Origin: Rhizobium leguminosarum
GTDB lineage: Bacteria > Pseudomonadota > Alphaproteobacteria > Rhizobiales > Rhizobiaceae
NCBI RefSeq assembly: GCF_004123835.1
Contig: NZ_MZMU01000002.1
Location: forward strand, 310,001 to 374,000
DNA length: 64,000 bases
Direction: 5' to 3'
Part shown: positions 1-8,712 of the stretch, in pieces
How positions within the stretch are numbered: the first letter of the stretch is position 1
Layout of the letters: each line of letters begins with the position of its first letter
The notes under the pieces: model-generated
The model's input: the letters and a program-made list of their open reading frames with translations, nothing else
Database searches by the model: none
What the model was told of the DNA's origin: nothing
Made by a program: the position numbers and the translations under genes

Positions 1-608
1 GGGCCATGCGACGCATCGAGGACAGTTCACAGCAGATTTCGAACATCATCGGTGCAATTGATGAAATCGCCTTTCAGACCAACCTCCTGGCGCTGAATGC
101 CGGCGTTGAGGCTGCCCGTGCGGGTGAGGCGGGCAAGGGTTTTGCCGTTGTCGCCCAGGAAGTCCGTGAGCTCGCACAGCGTGCCGCTCAAGCGGCCAAG
201 GAAATCAAAGGCTTTATTCAAAAGTCATCCGCCGATGTGGAAAATGGCGTGAAACTGGTTCTTGAAACCGGAACCTCGCTCAAGTCGATCGGTGAGCACG
301 TTGTCCAGATCAACCAACTCATGGATGCGATTGCCACATCGGCGCGCGAGCAGTCGACTGGACTTGCCGAGATCAATACGGCCGTCAATCAAATGGACCA
401 GGCGACCCAGCAAAATGCGGCAATGGTCGAGCAATCGACGGCTGCCGTTGCCTCATTGTCCTCCGAGGCAGGCCGCCTGCGGGATCTGGTCAACCAGTTT
501 CAATTGGACGGCGACAAAAGCGCGGCGGACGGGCAGCGCAGCGGACGGGTCTTTGAAGGCAACAGGCCAATCCACTTGGTCGCTTCGCGGCGCGTGACGC
601 AAAGATGA
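1..608 (+). CDS. Methyl-accepting chemotaxis protein, C-terminal part (5' end outside window)
   Basis: About 200 C-terminal residues are present; the reading frame is already open at base 3, so the gene starts upstream of the window. The sequence holds the highly conserved cytoplasmic hairpin tip of chemoreceptors (motifs DEIAFQTNLLALNAGVEAAR and GKGFAVVAQEVRELAQRA), which binds CheA and CheW. It is followed by the returning coiled-coil helix with the methylation-region repeat near NTAVNQMDQATQQNAAMVEQ. The protein is a signalling component of the chemoreceptor array. The sensor domain is not in the window, so neither ligand nor membrane topology can be judged. The end lacks the CheR/CheB-binding pentapeptide found on some receptors. 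The family call is very secure. Confidence 0.96.
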   Translation, partial: AMRRIEDSSQQISNIIGAIDEIAFQTNLLALNAGVEAARAGEAGKGFAVVAQEVRELAQRAAQAAKEIKGFIQKSSADVENGVKLVLETGTSLKSIGEHVVQINQLMDAIATSAREQSTGLAEINTAVNQMDQATQQNAAMVEQSTAAVASLSSEAGRLRDLVNQFQLDGDKSAADGQRSGRVFEGNRPIHLVASRRVTQR

Positions 609-788
609 AGCACAACCGACTCCAGATCGAATACACGAGATAACTTGAATGCCGTCCTGATGATTGCCGAGCATATGCATCCAGCGGTTCCAGTCGCGTT
701 CGTTCCCGGAGCACTGGCCAGAGAGCGATTTCACTGCCGGCAGGTTGGTTTCTGATTGCTGCATGGATCCAGTATGTGGCCGTTCCGG

Positions 789-1337
789 CTATTCGGCCGG
801 CGTCACGCGGGTCCAGAACGCGTTGAACACGACCGAATCGAAGAAGGCCGAGGCGCGGACGATACGGCCGTCGCGCATGTCGAGGAACCAGGCATAGGTG
901 TTGGCGTAGGGCTCCCCGTCGCGGGCGATGCCGCGGGCGTCGAAAAAGACGATCACAGTGTCGCCGTCGGCATAGACGTTGCGGATCGCGGGCTTCAGCG
1001 GCGCCTTCATGCGGGCATTAAACGGGCGGATCACTTCGCGTAAAAACGCCTCGCGACTGGGATAGGTCTTCGATGCCAGCGAATAGCCCTCGATCGTCCA
1101 GCGGGCGTCGTCGGCGAGGAGGTCATAAGGGCTGCCTGTGCCGGCCGCCCACGCTTCAAAGCCAGCCTCGACGGTCGTCTTGTTGCGGCGTTCGGTTTCG
1201 GTCAGCGTCTGCGGTGCAGCGCGCGCTTCCAGCCCACCCAGAGCCAATATGGTGGCGGCGATGCCGAGGGCAGCGTTGAAGATGCGGCGGACAAAGGATT
1301 CCTGGCTGCGGACTGTTGCGGTTGCGGTGGTGGACAT
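789..1337 (-). CDS. Exported NTF2-like (SnoaL/ketosteroid-isomerase fold) protein
   Basis: 182 residues. The start is the ATG at 1337, preceded by a clear GGAGGA ribosome site; an in-frame start further upstream has none. Residues 1-40 look like a signal sequence ending in a small-residue stretch (LGGLEARAAP). The rest matches the NTF2-like/SnoaL fold: a helix followed by YDLLADDARWTIEG, a central variable part, and a strand pattern ending in IVRASAFFDSVVFNAFW. Members of this fold are small binding or isomerase/cyclase proteins, so the reaction cannot be named. The gene is last in a same-strand group with an SDR and a GlcG/HbpS-like gene, 81 bases after the SDR stop, suggesting one transcript. 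Confidence 0.8.
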   Translation of the reverse strand: MSTTATATVRSQESFVRRIFNAALGIAATILALGGLEARAAPQTLTETERRNKTTVEAGFEAWAAGTGSPYDLLADDARWTIEGYSLASKTYPSREAFLREVIRPFNARMKAPLKPAIRNVYADGDTVIVFFDARGIARDGEPYANTYAWFLDMRDGRIVRASAFFDSVVFNAFWTRVTPAE

Positions 1338-1418
1338 GGGTTCCTCCAAGGATCGGGTTGGTGGCGCGACACCCGCTGGCCGGGTGCCGCTTGCAGCGCT
1401 CGCCGCCAAAAACGCTGA

Positions 1419-2222
1419 TCAGATCTGGTTTTCCCAGGCTCTCAGCTGATGCTCCTTCAGCATGTCCTCGACCACCTTCGGAACCACGTTGCGGAACCTG
1501 CCGGTGTCGGCCGGGACGACGTCGATCATACGGTCGATCATTTCCTTCGGGTCCATCTTACCTTCGGGGGTGGCGAAGAAATCGTCGAAGCCCTTGCGCA
1601 GATCTGCGCGCTTGGTGAAGTTCTTGCTGTCGTCCAGCCAGCGGAACGGATTGTCGGCCATCGTTTCGTTGTAGCCGGTGTAGTAGGCGCCCGGATTGAT
1701 CGTCTGGATCTTGATGCCATAAGGGGCGAGTTCCTGCTGCAGCGCTTCGGCGATCGCTTCCAAAGCGTGCTTGGTGGAGACGTAGGTGCCCCAGTTGGCC
1801 GGAGTGAAGAGGCCGCCCATCGAGGACGTGAAGACCACCTTGCCCCTCTTGCGTTCGCGCACCCATTTCTGCACGACGCCCTGGGTCAGCACCAGCGGCA
1901 GGAAAACGTTGACTTCGTAGTTCTTTCGAACGAGCTCGATCGGGATTTCCCAAACCGGGCCGGCTTCGCCCATGCCGGCATTGTTCCAGAGGACGTCAAA
2001 GTCCCAGCCCTGCGCCTGCTTGATATCGTAGGGGTCGGTCAGGTCCAGACGCTCGACGCGGAAATTCTTGAGTTCGAGGGCGGCGACTTCCTCACGCAGC
2101 GGCGTGACCTGCGACGAGACCTGCGTGGTCGCGATGATGCTGTGGCCGTTCTTGGCCATGCCGATGGCGGCAGCCTTGCCGAAGCCGGAGCCTGCACCGG
2201 TGATCAAAATGGTCTTGGTCAT
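1419..2222 (-). CDS. SDR family oxidoreductase
   Basis: 267 residues, a classical short-chain dehydrogenase/reductase. The N-terminal nucleotide-binding motif TGAGSGFG is at residues 8-15, the NNAG motif follows the fourth strand, and the catalytic Ser and YxxxK pair (SSMGG...YVSTK) are in place, followed by the typical PG after the active site (INPGAYYTG). It should catalyse an NAD(P)H-dependent alcohol/ketone interconversion in the cytoplasm. The substrate is unknown. It sits 55 bases downstream of the GlcG/HbpS-like gene and upstream of an NTF2-like gene; SDR plus NTF2-like pairs recur in this window (see 22882-23981). Confidence 0.93.
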   Translation of the reverse strand: MTKTILITGAGSGFGKAAAIGMAKNGHSIIATTQVSSQVTPLREEVAALELKNFRVERLDLTDPYDIKQAQGWDFDVLWNNAGMGEAGPVWEIPIELVRKNYEVNVFLPLVLTQGVVQKWVRERKRGKVVFTSSMGGLFTPANWGTYVSTKHALEAIAEALQQELAPYGIKIQTINPGAYYTGYNETMADNPFRWLDDSKNFTKRADLRKGFDDFFATPEGKMDPKEMIDRMIDVVPADTGRFRNVVPKVVEDMLKEHQLRAWENQI

Positions 2223-2277
2223 GCGACATTCCTTTCGATACTTTGGGGTTGGTCAAAATCAGGGACTGGCACAAGCA

Positions 2278-2676
2278 TCACGCGACGGCTGCAGCCGCTG
2301 CCTGCGCGATTTCGAGATCCTGCGGCACCGCTCCGCCGGAAACGCCAACGGCGCCGATCACCGTGCCGTCGCGGGCGAAAAGCGAGATGCCACCAGGAAA
2401 GGGAGCCAGGCCGCCGTTGGATAATTCGAGGGCATGGGCGGGAGCGCCGGGCTTGCAATATTCCCAGACGGCCTCGCTTGTAGTTTGAAACAATACCGCC
2501 GTCCGGGCTTTGCCCATAGCAAGGTCGATCGAGCCGAGCACTGCGCCGTCCATTCGGCTGAACGCCTTGAGATGGGCTCCGGCGTCCAGGACCGTGATAT
2601 TGACCGGCACGCCGATTTCTTGAGCCCGCGCCTCGCCTGCGGCGATGATCCTGCGAGCTTGGTCGGTGGTAATCAT
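2278..2676 (-). CDS. GlcG/HbpS family heme-binding-like protein
   Basis: 132 residues, the usual size for the GlcG/HbpS family. Family features seen are the opening ARRIIAAGEARAQEIGVPV, the segment VLDAGAHLKAFSRMDGA, the AMGKARTA helix and the late GAVGVSGG turn followed by DLEIAQAA. A strong AGGAGG ribosome site lies upstream of the ATG at 2676. Some family members bind heme or degradation products; others sit beside oxidoreductase genes without an assigned role. It is the first gene of the group HbpS-like, SDR, NTF2-like. Its role here is unknown. Confidence 0.88.
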   Translation of the reverse strand: MITTDQARRIIAAGEARAQEIGVPVNITVLDAGAHLKAFSRMDGAVLGSIDLAMGKARTAVLFQTTSEAVWEYCKPGAPAHALELSNGGLAPFPGGISLFARDGTVIGAVGVSGGAVPQDLEIAQAAAAAVA

Positions 2677-2843
2677 CTGCCTGCCTCCTCTTTTCGTTTG
2701 GGGATGAGTGCTCCCCGTTCGATGAGACAGCTGTAGGCCGGAAAGAGTTTTGCAGTATTTTCAGCTCTTGCTGCGCTATGTGCAAATCTTGCGCTCCTGC
2801 GTGCTCGCACGAACGGCGAACTTCTCCGGCAAGCGGATATCGC

Positions 2844-2942
2844 TAGAGCGGTTCAGCTTTTAACGAAAGCGCAGAACCGCTCTATCCTTTTGTTTTACGC
2901 AATTCCGGACGGAAACCCGCTTCGCACTTTTCCTGGAATTGC
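2844..2942. repeat. Rhizobial-type palindromic intergenic repeat
   Basis: Two nested inverted repeats lie back to back in the space between the AraC gene and the HbpS-like operon. The first pairs TAGAGCGGTTC (2844-2854) with GAACCGCTCTA (2874-2884), an 11-bp perfect stem. The second pairs GCAATTCC (2899-2906) with GGAATTGC (2935-2942) and ends against the AraC stop codon. The wording resembles the mosaic palindromic repeats scattered between genes in Rhizobium genomes; that match is from memory. It could also act as a transcription stop for the AraC gene. Confidence 0.7.
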
Positions 2943-2943
2943 T

Positions 2944-3831
2944 CTAACCGGTGATGAGCGTGCGGTACTGGCCGGGCGTCAAGCCGGTCATCTTGCGAAA
3001 GACGCGGGTGAAATTCGCCTGCGAGCCGAAGCCGGTATCGAGCGCGATCTCCACGAGCGAGGATCGCGCAAGCCGCAGCTTTTCCTTAGCCGCCTCGATC
3101 CGTCGCTCGGTGACGTAGCGATGCGGGGTCAGGCCGGTGGCTTTGCGAAACATACGGGCAAAATGAAAGGGGCTAAGGCAGGCCTCGGCAGCAAGGTCAT
3201 TCAGCGAGATCTGTGCGGCGATGCGGGCTTCGATGAAATCGAAGACGCGTTGCAGCCTTTTTGGATCGATGGTCGGCACCCGCGCGGCAGGATGCCACCG
3301 ACCAGACGAATAGGTGCCGAGCAGGTGCGCCACCAGCGCCATCTGAATCCCGTCGAGGAAGAGTCGATCGGTCGCTTCTAAACTTCGATTCAACAAACCG
3401 CGAAAGAGCTGACCGATCTGCAACACCATGGGATCGGGGACGCCGCCCGCATAGGCGAGCTGCACCCGGGCCGGATCGATATCAAAGTTCGAAAGCGCGC
3501 TCTCACCGACGAGCGACGGCGGCAGGAAGATGTGCAGGGACTCGGGCATGGTGCCAATGATTTCTACATCACTCTCATGGACACCCGCCGGACATATCCA
3601 GGCGACGCCGGGGCGAGCGATAGCCTCCTGCTGGTGACCGTCACCAGTCCACCTGATCTTCGACTGACCCGAGAGCAGGACGGCTATCTCCGTGCATTCG
3701 AGTGTAAGGTCGACCTGCCAGCCCGGATCGAAACGCCGGAGCTCGACCTGCAGCGATGAGCACTCAACGAGCCCGCCCACTCGCTCGCTGGTCCGATACT
3801 TTTTGTCCCCTTGCGATTCTACGAAAGTCAT
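2944..3831 (-). CDS. AraC family transcriptional regulator
   Basis: 295 residues from the ATG at 3831. A longer version from a TTG at 3921 would add 30 residues with no family support. The last 100 residues hold the two AraC helix-turn-helix motifs: SLNDLAAEACLSPFHFARMF with FRKATGLTPHRYV, then SLVEIALDTGFGSQANFTRV with FRKMTGLTPGQYR. The N-terminal half looks like a small cupin-type sensor domain (AVLLSGQSKIRWTGDG, then ARPGVAWICPAG). It probably controls either the HbpS-like/SDR/NTF2-like group downstream or the divergent RidA gene. The effector is unknown. Confidence 0.92.
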   Translation of the reverse strand: MTFVESQGDKKYRTSERVGGLVECSSLQVELRRFDPGWQVDLTLECTEIAVLLSGQSKIRWTGDGHQQEAIARPGVAWICPAGVHESDVEIIGTMPESLHIFLPPSLVGESALSNFDIDPARVQLAYAGGVPDPMVLQIGQLFRGLLNRSLEATDRLFLDGIQMALVAHLLGTYSSGRWHPAARVPTIDPKRLQRVFDFIEARIAAQISLNDLAAEACLSPFHFARMFRKATGLTPHRYVTERRIEAAKEKLRLARSSLVEIALDTGFGSQANFTRVFRKMTGLTPGQYRTLITG

Positions 3832-4169
3832 GTCGCATCCATGCCGCGAAGACAGATCTAAACTCGAATTGTTCAGTCTCGGCTGGCCGATTTCCGCCGC
3901 CACGCTGCCATCAATCTGCAATCATCTTTGATTTATTAAAGGAATATTTTTCAGGCACGCCGCCCTGCTGTCAGGGGCCCGCGTATTACTATCAGGATTT
4001 TGCCTGAAATTCAGGCGAGCGCAAGTCCAATAGCCCGAAGTGATGCTGCCACGGTCTTCCTGCCTCTTTTGTCGCAAGACATCGTGGAAGACGGCGATAT
4101 TCTCATATCCCGCCGCATCCTGTAGGGTCGCGGGATCTGCGGACCTATGGGAATATTTCAGAGAGATCG
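3832..4169. other. Intergenic region between AraC regulator and RidA gene
   Basis: 338 bases with no convincing gene. It is AT-rich around 3925-3955 (TTTATTAAAGGAATATTTTT), as expected for a promoter. A 15-base perfect palindrome, GCCTGAA-A-TTCAGGC, lies at 4002-4016, and the half-like word TCAGG recurs at 3951 and 3993. This fits an operator for a divergent regulator, but the protein that binds is unknown. Confidence 0.45.
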
Positions 4170-4559
4170 ATGAAGAAGACCTTCAATCCGGCCTCGGTGC
4201 GCCGGCCTTTTGGAAATTACAATCACGGCCTGCTGGTGCCGCCCGGCGCATCGCTTCTGGTCACGTCGGGTCAGCTTGGTATCGGTCTCGACAATACTGT
4301 TCCGAGCGATATCAGTGCTCAGGCTGAACTCTGCTTCGAGGCGATCAAGGCGATCCTCGAAGAGGCGGAAATGAGTTTTGCCGACGTCATCCGCATTTCG
4401 GGCTTCGTCACCCGCCGTGAGGATTTCCCGGCCTATATGGCCGTGCGAGATCGCTATACGCTCGATCCGAAGCCGGTTTCCACCTTGCTCGTCATCGGCG
4501 GCTTTACGCGCCCCGAGTTCCTGGTCGAAGTCGAGGTTACGGCCGCGAAAATCTTCTAA
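4170..4559 (+). CDS. RidA/YjgF family protein (enamine/imine deaminase type)
   Basis: 129 residues, the standard RidA length. It carries the family pattern LLVTSGQLGI, QAELCFEAIKAILEEA with DVIRISGFVT, and a C-terminal region RPEFLVEVEVTAAK in which the usual Arg-Pro-Glu part of the active site is present. RidA proteins hydrolyse reactive 2-aminoacrylate and related enamines to ketoacids and ammonia; many catabolic operons carry a dedicated copy. Its stop overlaps the stop of the convergent quinone-reductase gene by 4 bases. Proximity to the deaminase/creatininase block suggests it clears an imine formed in that pathway; this is inference. Confidence 0.93.
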   Translation: MKKTFNPASVRRPFGNYNHGLLVPPGASLLVTSGQLGIGLDNTVPSDISAQAELCFEAIKAILEEAEMSFADVIRISGFVTRREDFPAYMAVRDRYTLDPKPVSTLLVIGGFTRPEFLVEVEVTAAKIF

Positions 4560-5137
4560 AAGCGCTCCATCGCGCCTCCGACACGGGCGAGGAATTTTGC
4601 CCGCGTCTCCGGCGTGCAATTGTTCATGTCGTAATGGGCGAGGAACGTCACCGGCCTCACCGGATTGATCTGCGCCCTCAACACCCTCTTGACGATCTTC
4701 TTCGGCGGATTGCCGGCTGCAAAGGCGCGGAAGGGCGTTGCTCCGTAGGTCAGGACGGCTGCAAGCTTGCGGATGTGGCGCAGCCGCGATTCCACCTTGC
4801 CGTTGACCAGCTCGAAGGAAACGCCCGGCAGCCAGACTCGGTCGAAATATCCCTTGAGGATCGCCGGAAAGCCGAAGTTCCAGATCGGGGTGCAGATCAC
4901 CAACCCCTCGGCCGCCTTCAACCTTTCGACATGCGATTCCACCAGCTTCAGATTTTCCGGATAGTCGTGATAGGCGAGTCGGTCGTGGCGCGAGAGCACC
5001 GGATCGAACTGCTCTTCATAGAGGTCGCAGCCATCCACCATATGCCCGGCCTTCTGCAGGCTCTCGACGGTTTGCCGGTAAAGCGCCTTGCCGTAACTTT
5101 CCTCGACCGGGTGAGAGTGGAGGACGAGAACCCTCAT
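4556..5137 (-). CDS. NAD(P)H:quinone oxidoreductase-like flavodoxin-fold protein
   Basis: 193 residues from the ATG at 5137, which overlaps the TGA of the upstream oxidase gene (ATGA), so translation is probably coupled. The start VLVLHSHPVEESYGKAL and the middle CTPIWNFGFPAILKGYFDRV are hallmarks of the NQO1/MdaB/KefF flavodoxin-like family, which moves two electrons from NAD(P)H to quinones or flavins. It is the last gene of a six-gene operon starting with an NMT1-type binding protein. It may reoxidise or supply reduced flavin for the operon's oxidase. The substrate is not predictable. Confidence 0.92.
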   Translation of the reverse strand: MRVLVLHSHPVEESYGKALYRQTVESLQKAGHMVDGCDLYEEQFDPVLSRHDRLAYHDYPENLKLVESHVERLKAAEGLVICTPIWNFGFPAILKGYFDRVWLPGVSFELVNGKVESRLRHIRKLAAVLTYGATPFRAFAAGNPPKKIVKRVLRAQINPVRPVTFLAHYDMNNCTPETRAKFLARVGGAMERF

Positions 5138-6543
5138 GAGGCCTCCATCAGGGCCGCCAGGCCGGGGAAGAGATAGTTCTTGCCGGCATTGAAATCGAAA
5201 TCGGGATTTTCCCACGCAATCATCTTGCCGGGATTGAGCAGGCCCTTCGGATCGGTTTCCTGCTTGAAGGCGAGCTGCACCGCGTCGGTGCGCTTCATGC
5301 CGCCTTCTTCGAGCGTATAGCGGTGCGGGTTGAAGATCGGGCATCCATTGTCCTGGTGGATCTTGATGATCTCCTCCAGCCGCTCCTCGGTGGTATAACG
5401 CACCAGCGGCAGGCCGGAGCACTGGATCTGGCCGTCGAATTTGATGAATTCGAGATGACCCGGCACTTCGTCACCGAAGATCTCCATCATCTTCCGGACC
5501 TTGGCGACATGATCGGGTCCCGGATATTGAACCTGCAGATAGGTGAATCTCGGATCGACCTTCAGGGCACGCAATGTCGTGTGGTTCCAGGCGAGCTCAT
5601 AGGCATGCGGGATGCCGCGCATGCTTTCCACCTTGTCGGAGCGGAACATGATCTCGCCCTTCTGCGCCGCCGTGAAAGCCAGAAAGGCATCCATGGAATG
5701 TGGCGCGATCATCAGTACGACGATCGACTGGTCCTGACGGATATAGGGCTTGTGGCGGGTGAAATAGTCGTAAGGGATGGGAGCTGCGATCGGCGCGATC
5801 TCCTTGACGAGAATGCCATTGCATTTCGCCAGCGCGTCGGAGAAGCGCACCGCCTCCATGAAATCGTCATAACCGACAAGCACATCGACCCAGTCATAGG
5901 CGGGTGCAAGCGGCATCTCGATCTCGGTGATGATGCCGTTCGTGCCGTAGGCGTGGCTCACCTTCTGGAGATCCCAGCCGGTGAGATCGAGCACGCGCGG
6001 TTCGGCTTCCATGGTGACGACGCGCAGGCGCAATATATTTCCGAGGTCGCGCAAGCCGCCCCAGGTGATCGAGCCGACGCCGCCGGAACCGCCGGCGATG
6101 AAGCCGCCGACCGTCGCCGTCTGCGCGGTGGAGGGGTGGAAGCGCAGCTCCTGGCCGGAATGGGCCTTGGTCTGCTTGTCGAGTTGGGCAAGTACGATGC
6201 CCGGTTCGCAGACGACACGGCCGGGATGGATCTCCTTGATCTTGTCCATCGCCGCAAGGTTCAGCACGATACCGCCGGAAAGCGGCATGGCCTGGCCGTA
6301 ATTGCCGGTGCCGGCGCCGCGCGGCGTGACCGGCACGCCATGCGCATAGGCGACCTTCAGCGTCCGGATGACCTCGTCCTCGGTCTTCGGCGTGACAACG
6401 AGATCGGCGGAAACATTGTCGAGCTGCGCCTTCAGGATCGGCGAGTACCAATAGAAATCCCGGCTCTTCTGGCGCACCAGCGCCGGGTTGTCCTCAACGG
6501 CGATGCCCTCGAGTTCTTTTTTGATCTTCTGATAATCGGCCAT
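5134..6543 (-). CDS. FAD-linked oxidase, GlcD/VAO family
   Basis: 469 residues from the ATG at 6543, chosen because GGAG lies just upstream and only one base separates it from the preceding stop; a start 10 codons earlier would overlap the previous gene. It shows the VAO/PCMH FAD-binding domain: DLVVTPKTEDEVIRTLKVA, VTPRGAGTGNYGQ, FHPSTAQTATVGGFIAGGSGG and RDLGNILRLRVV. The C-terminal end NPHRYTLEEGG...KQETDPKGLLNPGK is typical of glycolate-oxidase-like (GlcD) enzymes. It should oxidise a hydroxy acid or related carbon-hydrogen group. Position between a cytosine-deaminase-like gene and a quinone reductase implies a catabolic step on the same compound. Confidence 0.94.
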   Translation of the reverse strand: MADYQKIKKELEGIAVEDNPALVRQKSRDFYWYSPILKAQLDNVSADLVVTPKTEDEVIRTLKVAYAHGVPVTPRGAGTGNYGQAMPLSGGIVLNLAAMDKIKEIHPGRVVCEPGIVLAQLDKQTKAHSGQELRFHPSTAQTATVGGFIAGGSGGVGSITWGGLRDLGNILRLRVVTMEAEPRVLDLTGWDLQKVSHAYGTNGIITEIEMPLAPAYDWVDVLVGYDDFMEAVRFSDALAKCNGILVKEIAPIAAPIPYDYFTRHKPYIRQDQSIVVLMIAPHSMDAFLAFTAAQKGEIMFRSDKVESMRGIPHAYELAWNHTTLRALKVDPRFTYLQVQYPGPDHVAKVRKMMEIFGDEVPGHLEFIKFDGQIQCSGLPLVRYTTEERLEEIIKIHQDNGCPIFNPHRYTLEEGGMKRTDAVQLAFKQETDPKGLLNPGKMIAWENPDFDFNAGKNYLFPGLAALMEAS

Positions 6544-6544
6544 G

Positions 6545-7858
6545 TCAGGCTCCAACGACGCTATCGAGTTCACGGTAATCCGGCAGGCTGCGGTCGATTA
6601 CCTTGCCGCGGCGAAGCACGACGCGGTCAGCCTGAGGACGGGACAGGAATTCACTCCAGCGCCGCGCGCTGAAGAGCACGAGATCGGCCGGATCGCCGGC
6701 GGCGATACGGCCCTTGTCCGGTCGTCCGACGATGGCGGCGGGCGAGGTGGTGACGACACGGGCGGCGGTATCGAGCGGATGGTCGAGATGCAGGATCCGG
6801 ACGGCCTCACGGAAGACCTCGACCGGATCGAGATCACCATAAGCATAGAAGGGGTCACGAGTATTGTCGGATGCGACCGCAGTCGCGACGCCGGCGGCGG
6901 CCAATTCCTTGAATAGCGTGACGCCGCGCCAGCGCGGGGTGCGGTCGGGATGGCGGTCCTGCAGATACATGTTGCACATCGGCAGCGCGATGACCGCGAT
7001 CCCTGCCTTGGCGACCAATTCGACGGTGCGCGCGGCGGTGTCTTCGTCCTGGCGGGCGAGCGAGCAGCAATGGCCGGCGGTCACCTTGCCCCCGAACCCG
7101 TTGCGCAGCACGGCCTCGGCAATTGCCTTCAGCGTCTCGGCGCCGCGGTCATCCGTCTCGTCGACATGCAGATCGATATTTAGGCCATGCTCCGCGGCAG
7201 TCCTGAAGAGCGTGTCGAGCTGCCAGACAAGCTCCGGCCCCATCCGTGTGACGCCGCCAAGCAGGCCGCCGCTCTGCCGGATTGTTGTGACGAGATCGGT
7301 AAAGAAGGCGCTGTCTGCCATGGCATCCAGCGGGAAGAGGGCGACCGCCTGCAGTGCGATCCTGTCTTTCCAGGCATCCCGGATTTCGGCAAAGACCTCG
7401 AAGGAGATGCGATGCTGCGGCGCAAGCGAATCCAGGTGCGTGCGGATCAGGCTGGTGCCATGGGCATAGGCGGAGCGGAGCGAGAATTCCATCCGCCGCT
7501 TGACGTCTGCTGCCGACCAGTTGGCTTCACGGTCGGCCCTGACGGCATCGAGCGCGCCCATGAAGCTGCCGTCGGGATTGGCCTGGCGCGGCCAGATATG
7601 GCCCTTGTCGAGATGGGTATGGATATCGGCAAAACACGGCCAGACCATGCCGTCCTTGAGATCGATCCTGGCATAATCGGCGGGTGCGGCGCCGGCCGGC
7701 CGGATGGCGGCAATCATGCCGTCGCTGATGACGATATCGACCGTGGCCAGTCCTTCCGTGACCGGCACGCCGACATGTTCGACGGTGATGGCGGGCACTG
7801 TCGCATTGCTCAGCACGAAGCGGGCCGCATTTGGCGGGGATATGAAGGAATAGGTCAT
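6545..7858 (-). CDS. Cytosine deaminase-like metal-dependent amidohydrolase
   Basis: 437 residues, close to E. coli CodA (about 427). Amidohydrolase-superfamily metal ligands are visible: PCFADIHTHLDKGHIW (HxH), LHVDETDD (His), VTAGHCCSL (His) and AVASDNTRDPF (Asp). The HTHLDK and DNTRDPF wording is that of the CodA subgroup, which deaminates cytosine, isoguanine and related rings. The gene overlaps the permease stop by one base (TGATG), so it is in the transporter operon. The imported substrate is probably an amino-substituted pyrimidine-like ring or a cyclic amide; real specificity is unknown. Confidence 0.92.
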   Translation of the reverse strand: MTYSFISPPNAARFVLSNATVPAITVEHVGVPVTEGLATVDIVISDGMIAAIRPAGAAPADYARIDLKDGMVWPCFADIHTHLDKGHIWPRQANPDGSFMGALDAVRADREANWSAADVKRRMEFSLRSAYAHGTSLIRTHLDSLAPQHRISFEVFAEIRDAWKDRIALQAVALFPLDAMADSAFFTDLVTTIRQSGGLLGGVTRMGPELVWQLDTLFRTAAEHGLNIDLHVDETDDRGAETLKAIAEAVLRNGFGGKVTAGHCCSLARQDEDTAARTVELVAKAGIAVIALPMCNMYLQDRHPDRTPRWRGVTLFKELAAAGVATAVASDNTRDPFYAYGDLDPVEVFREAVRILHLDHPLDTAARVVTTSPAAIVGRPDKGRIAAGDPADLVLFSARRWSEFLSRPQADRVVLRRGKVIDRSLPDYRELDSVVGA

Positions 7859-8712
7859 CAGTTTTCCCGTTTGATGCTGCTTTCATGCCAGCGGTGAAGG
7901 CTCAGCCAGGCAATGAGGGTGGTGAGGCCGAAGATCGCTACGCCAAGCATGGAGAGCATCAACAGCGCCGCGAAGAGCCGCGGGATGTTCATCCGGTACT
8001 GCGCTTCCAGCAGGCGGAAGGCGAGGCCGGAGCCGGCACCAGCGGAGCCCGCGGCAAATTCAGCGACGACGGCGGCGATCAGCGCAAGCCCGCCACCGAT
8101 GCGAAGACCGGTCATGAAATAGGGCTGGGCGGCCGGGATCTTCAGATGGATCAGCGTCTGCCAGCGCGAGGCACCATAGAGCTCGAAGAGGTTGATGAGG
8201 TTATGGTCGACGCTCTTCAGGCCCTGCACCATGTTCGAAAGGATCGGGAAGAATGCGACGAGGAAGGCGCAGATGAGCAGCGCGACCTGCGTGGAGGGAG
8301 CGTAGATCAGGATCAGCGGCGAGATCGCCACGATCGGCGTCACCTGCAGGATAACGGCGAGCGGATAGAAGGCGATCTCGATCCAGCGCGATTGCACCAG
8401 GAAGATTGCAAACCCCACGCCGCCAATCAGCGCCAGCATCAGCGAGATGAAGGTGATCTTGGTCGTGACCCAGAGGGCCGGCGCAAGCGTGCCCCAATCA
8501 TTGACGAAGGCAGCGGCCACCGCGCCGGGACCGGGCAGAATGTATGGCGGAACGCCCGAGAGCACCACGTAAAGCTCCCAAGCGATGATGAGCACGGTGA
8601 TGACCAGGAAAGGCACGGCGATGCGCAGCGCCAGCTCACGCCGCCGGGCGTTCGCCGGTTGGGAGGCGGGCGGGGATACGGCTTCGGCGGCTTCGATGCT
8701 TTCGACGCTCAT
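7858..8712 (-). CDS. ABC transporter permease, NitT/TauT/ThiX type
   Basis: 284 residues. About six hydrophobic segments follow a polar N-terminus, and the EAA-type loop LINLFELYGASRWQTLIHLKIPAAQPYF lies in the expected place before GLRIGGGLALIAAVVAEF. This is the permease layout of the SsuC/TauC/ThiX group. The start overlaps the ATPase stop (TGATG), so translation is coupled. It forms the membrane channel for the NMT1-type binding protein encoded at 9604-10620. Confidence 0.95.
   Translation of the reverse strand: MSVESIEAAEAVSPPASQPANARRRELALRIAVPFLVITVLIIAWELYVVLSGVPPYILPGPGAVAAAFVNDWGTLAPALWVTTKITFISLMLALIGGVGFAIFLVQSRWIEIAFYPLAVILQVTPIVAISPLILIYAPSTQVALLICAFLVAFFPILSNMVQGLKSVDHNLINLFELYGASRWQTLIHLKIPAAQPYFMTGLRIGGGLALIAAVVAEFAAGSAGAGSGLAFRLLEAQYRMNIPRLFAALLMLSMLGVAIFGLTTLIAWLSLHRWHESSIKREN

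Noticed and set aside
3832..3921. Upstream TTG extension of the AraC gene
   Set aside because: The added 30 residues have no family similarity and the start is weak; ATG at 3831 is preferred, though neither has a strong ribosome site.
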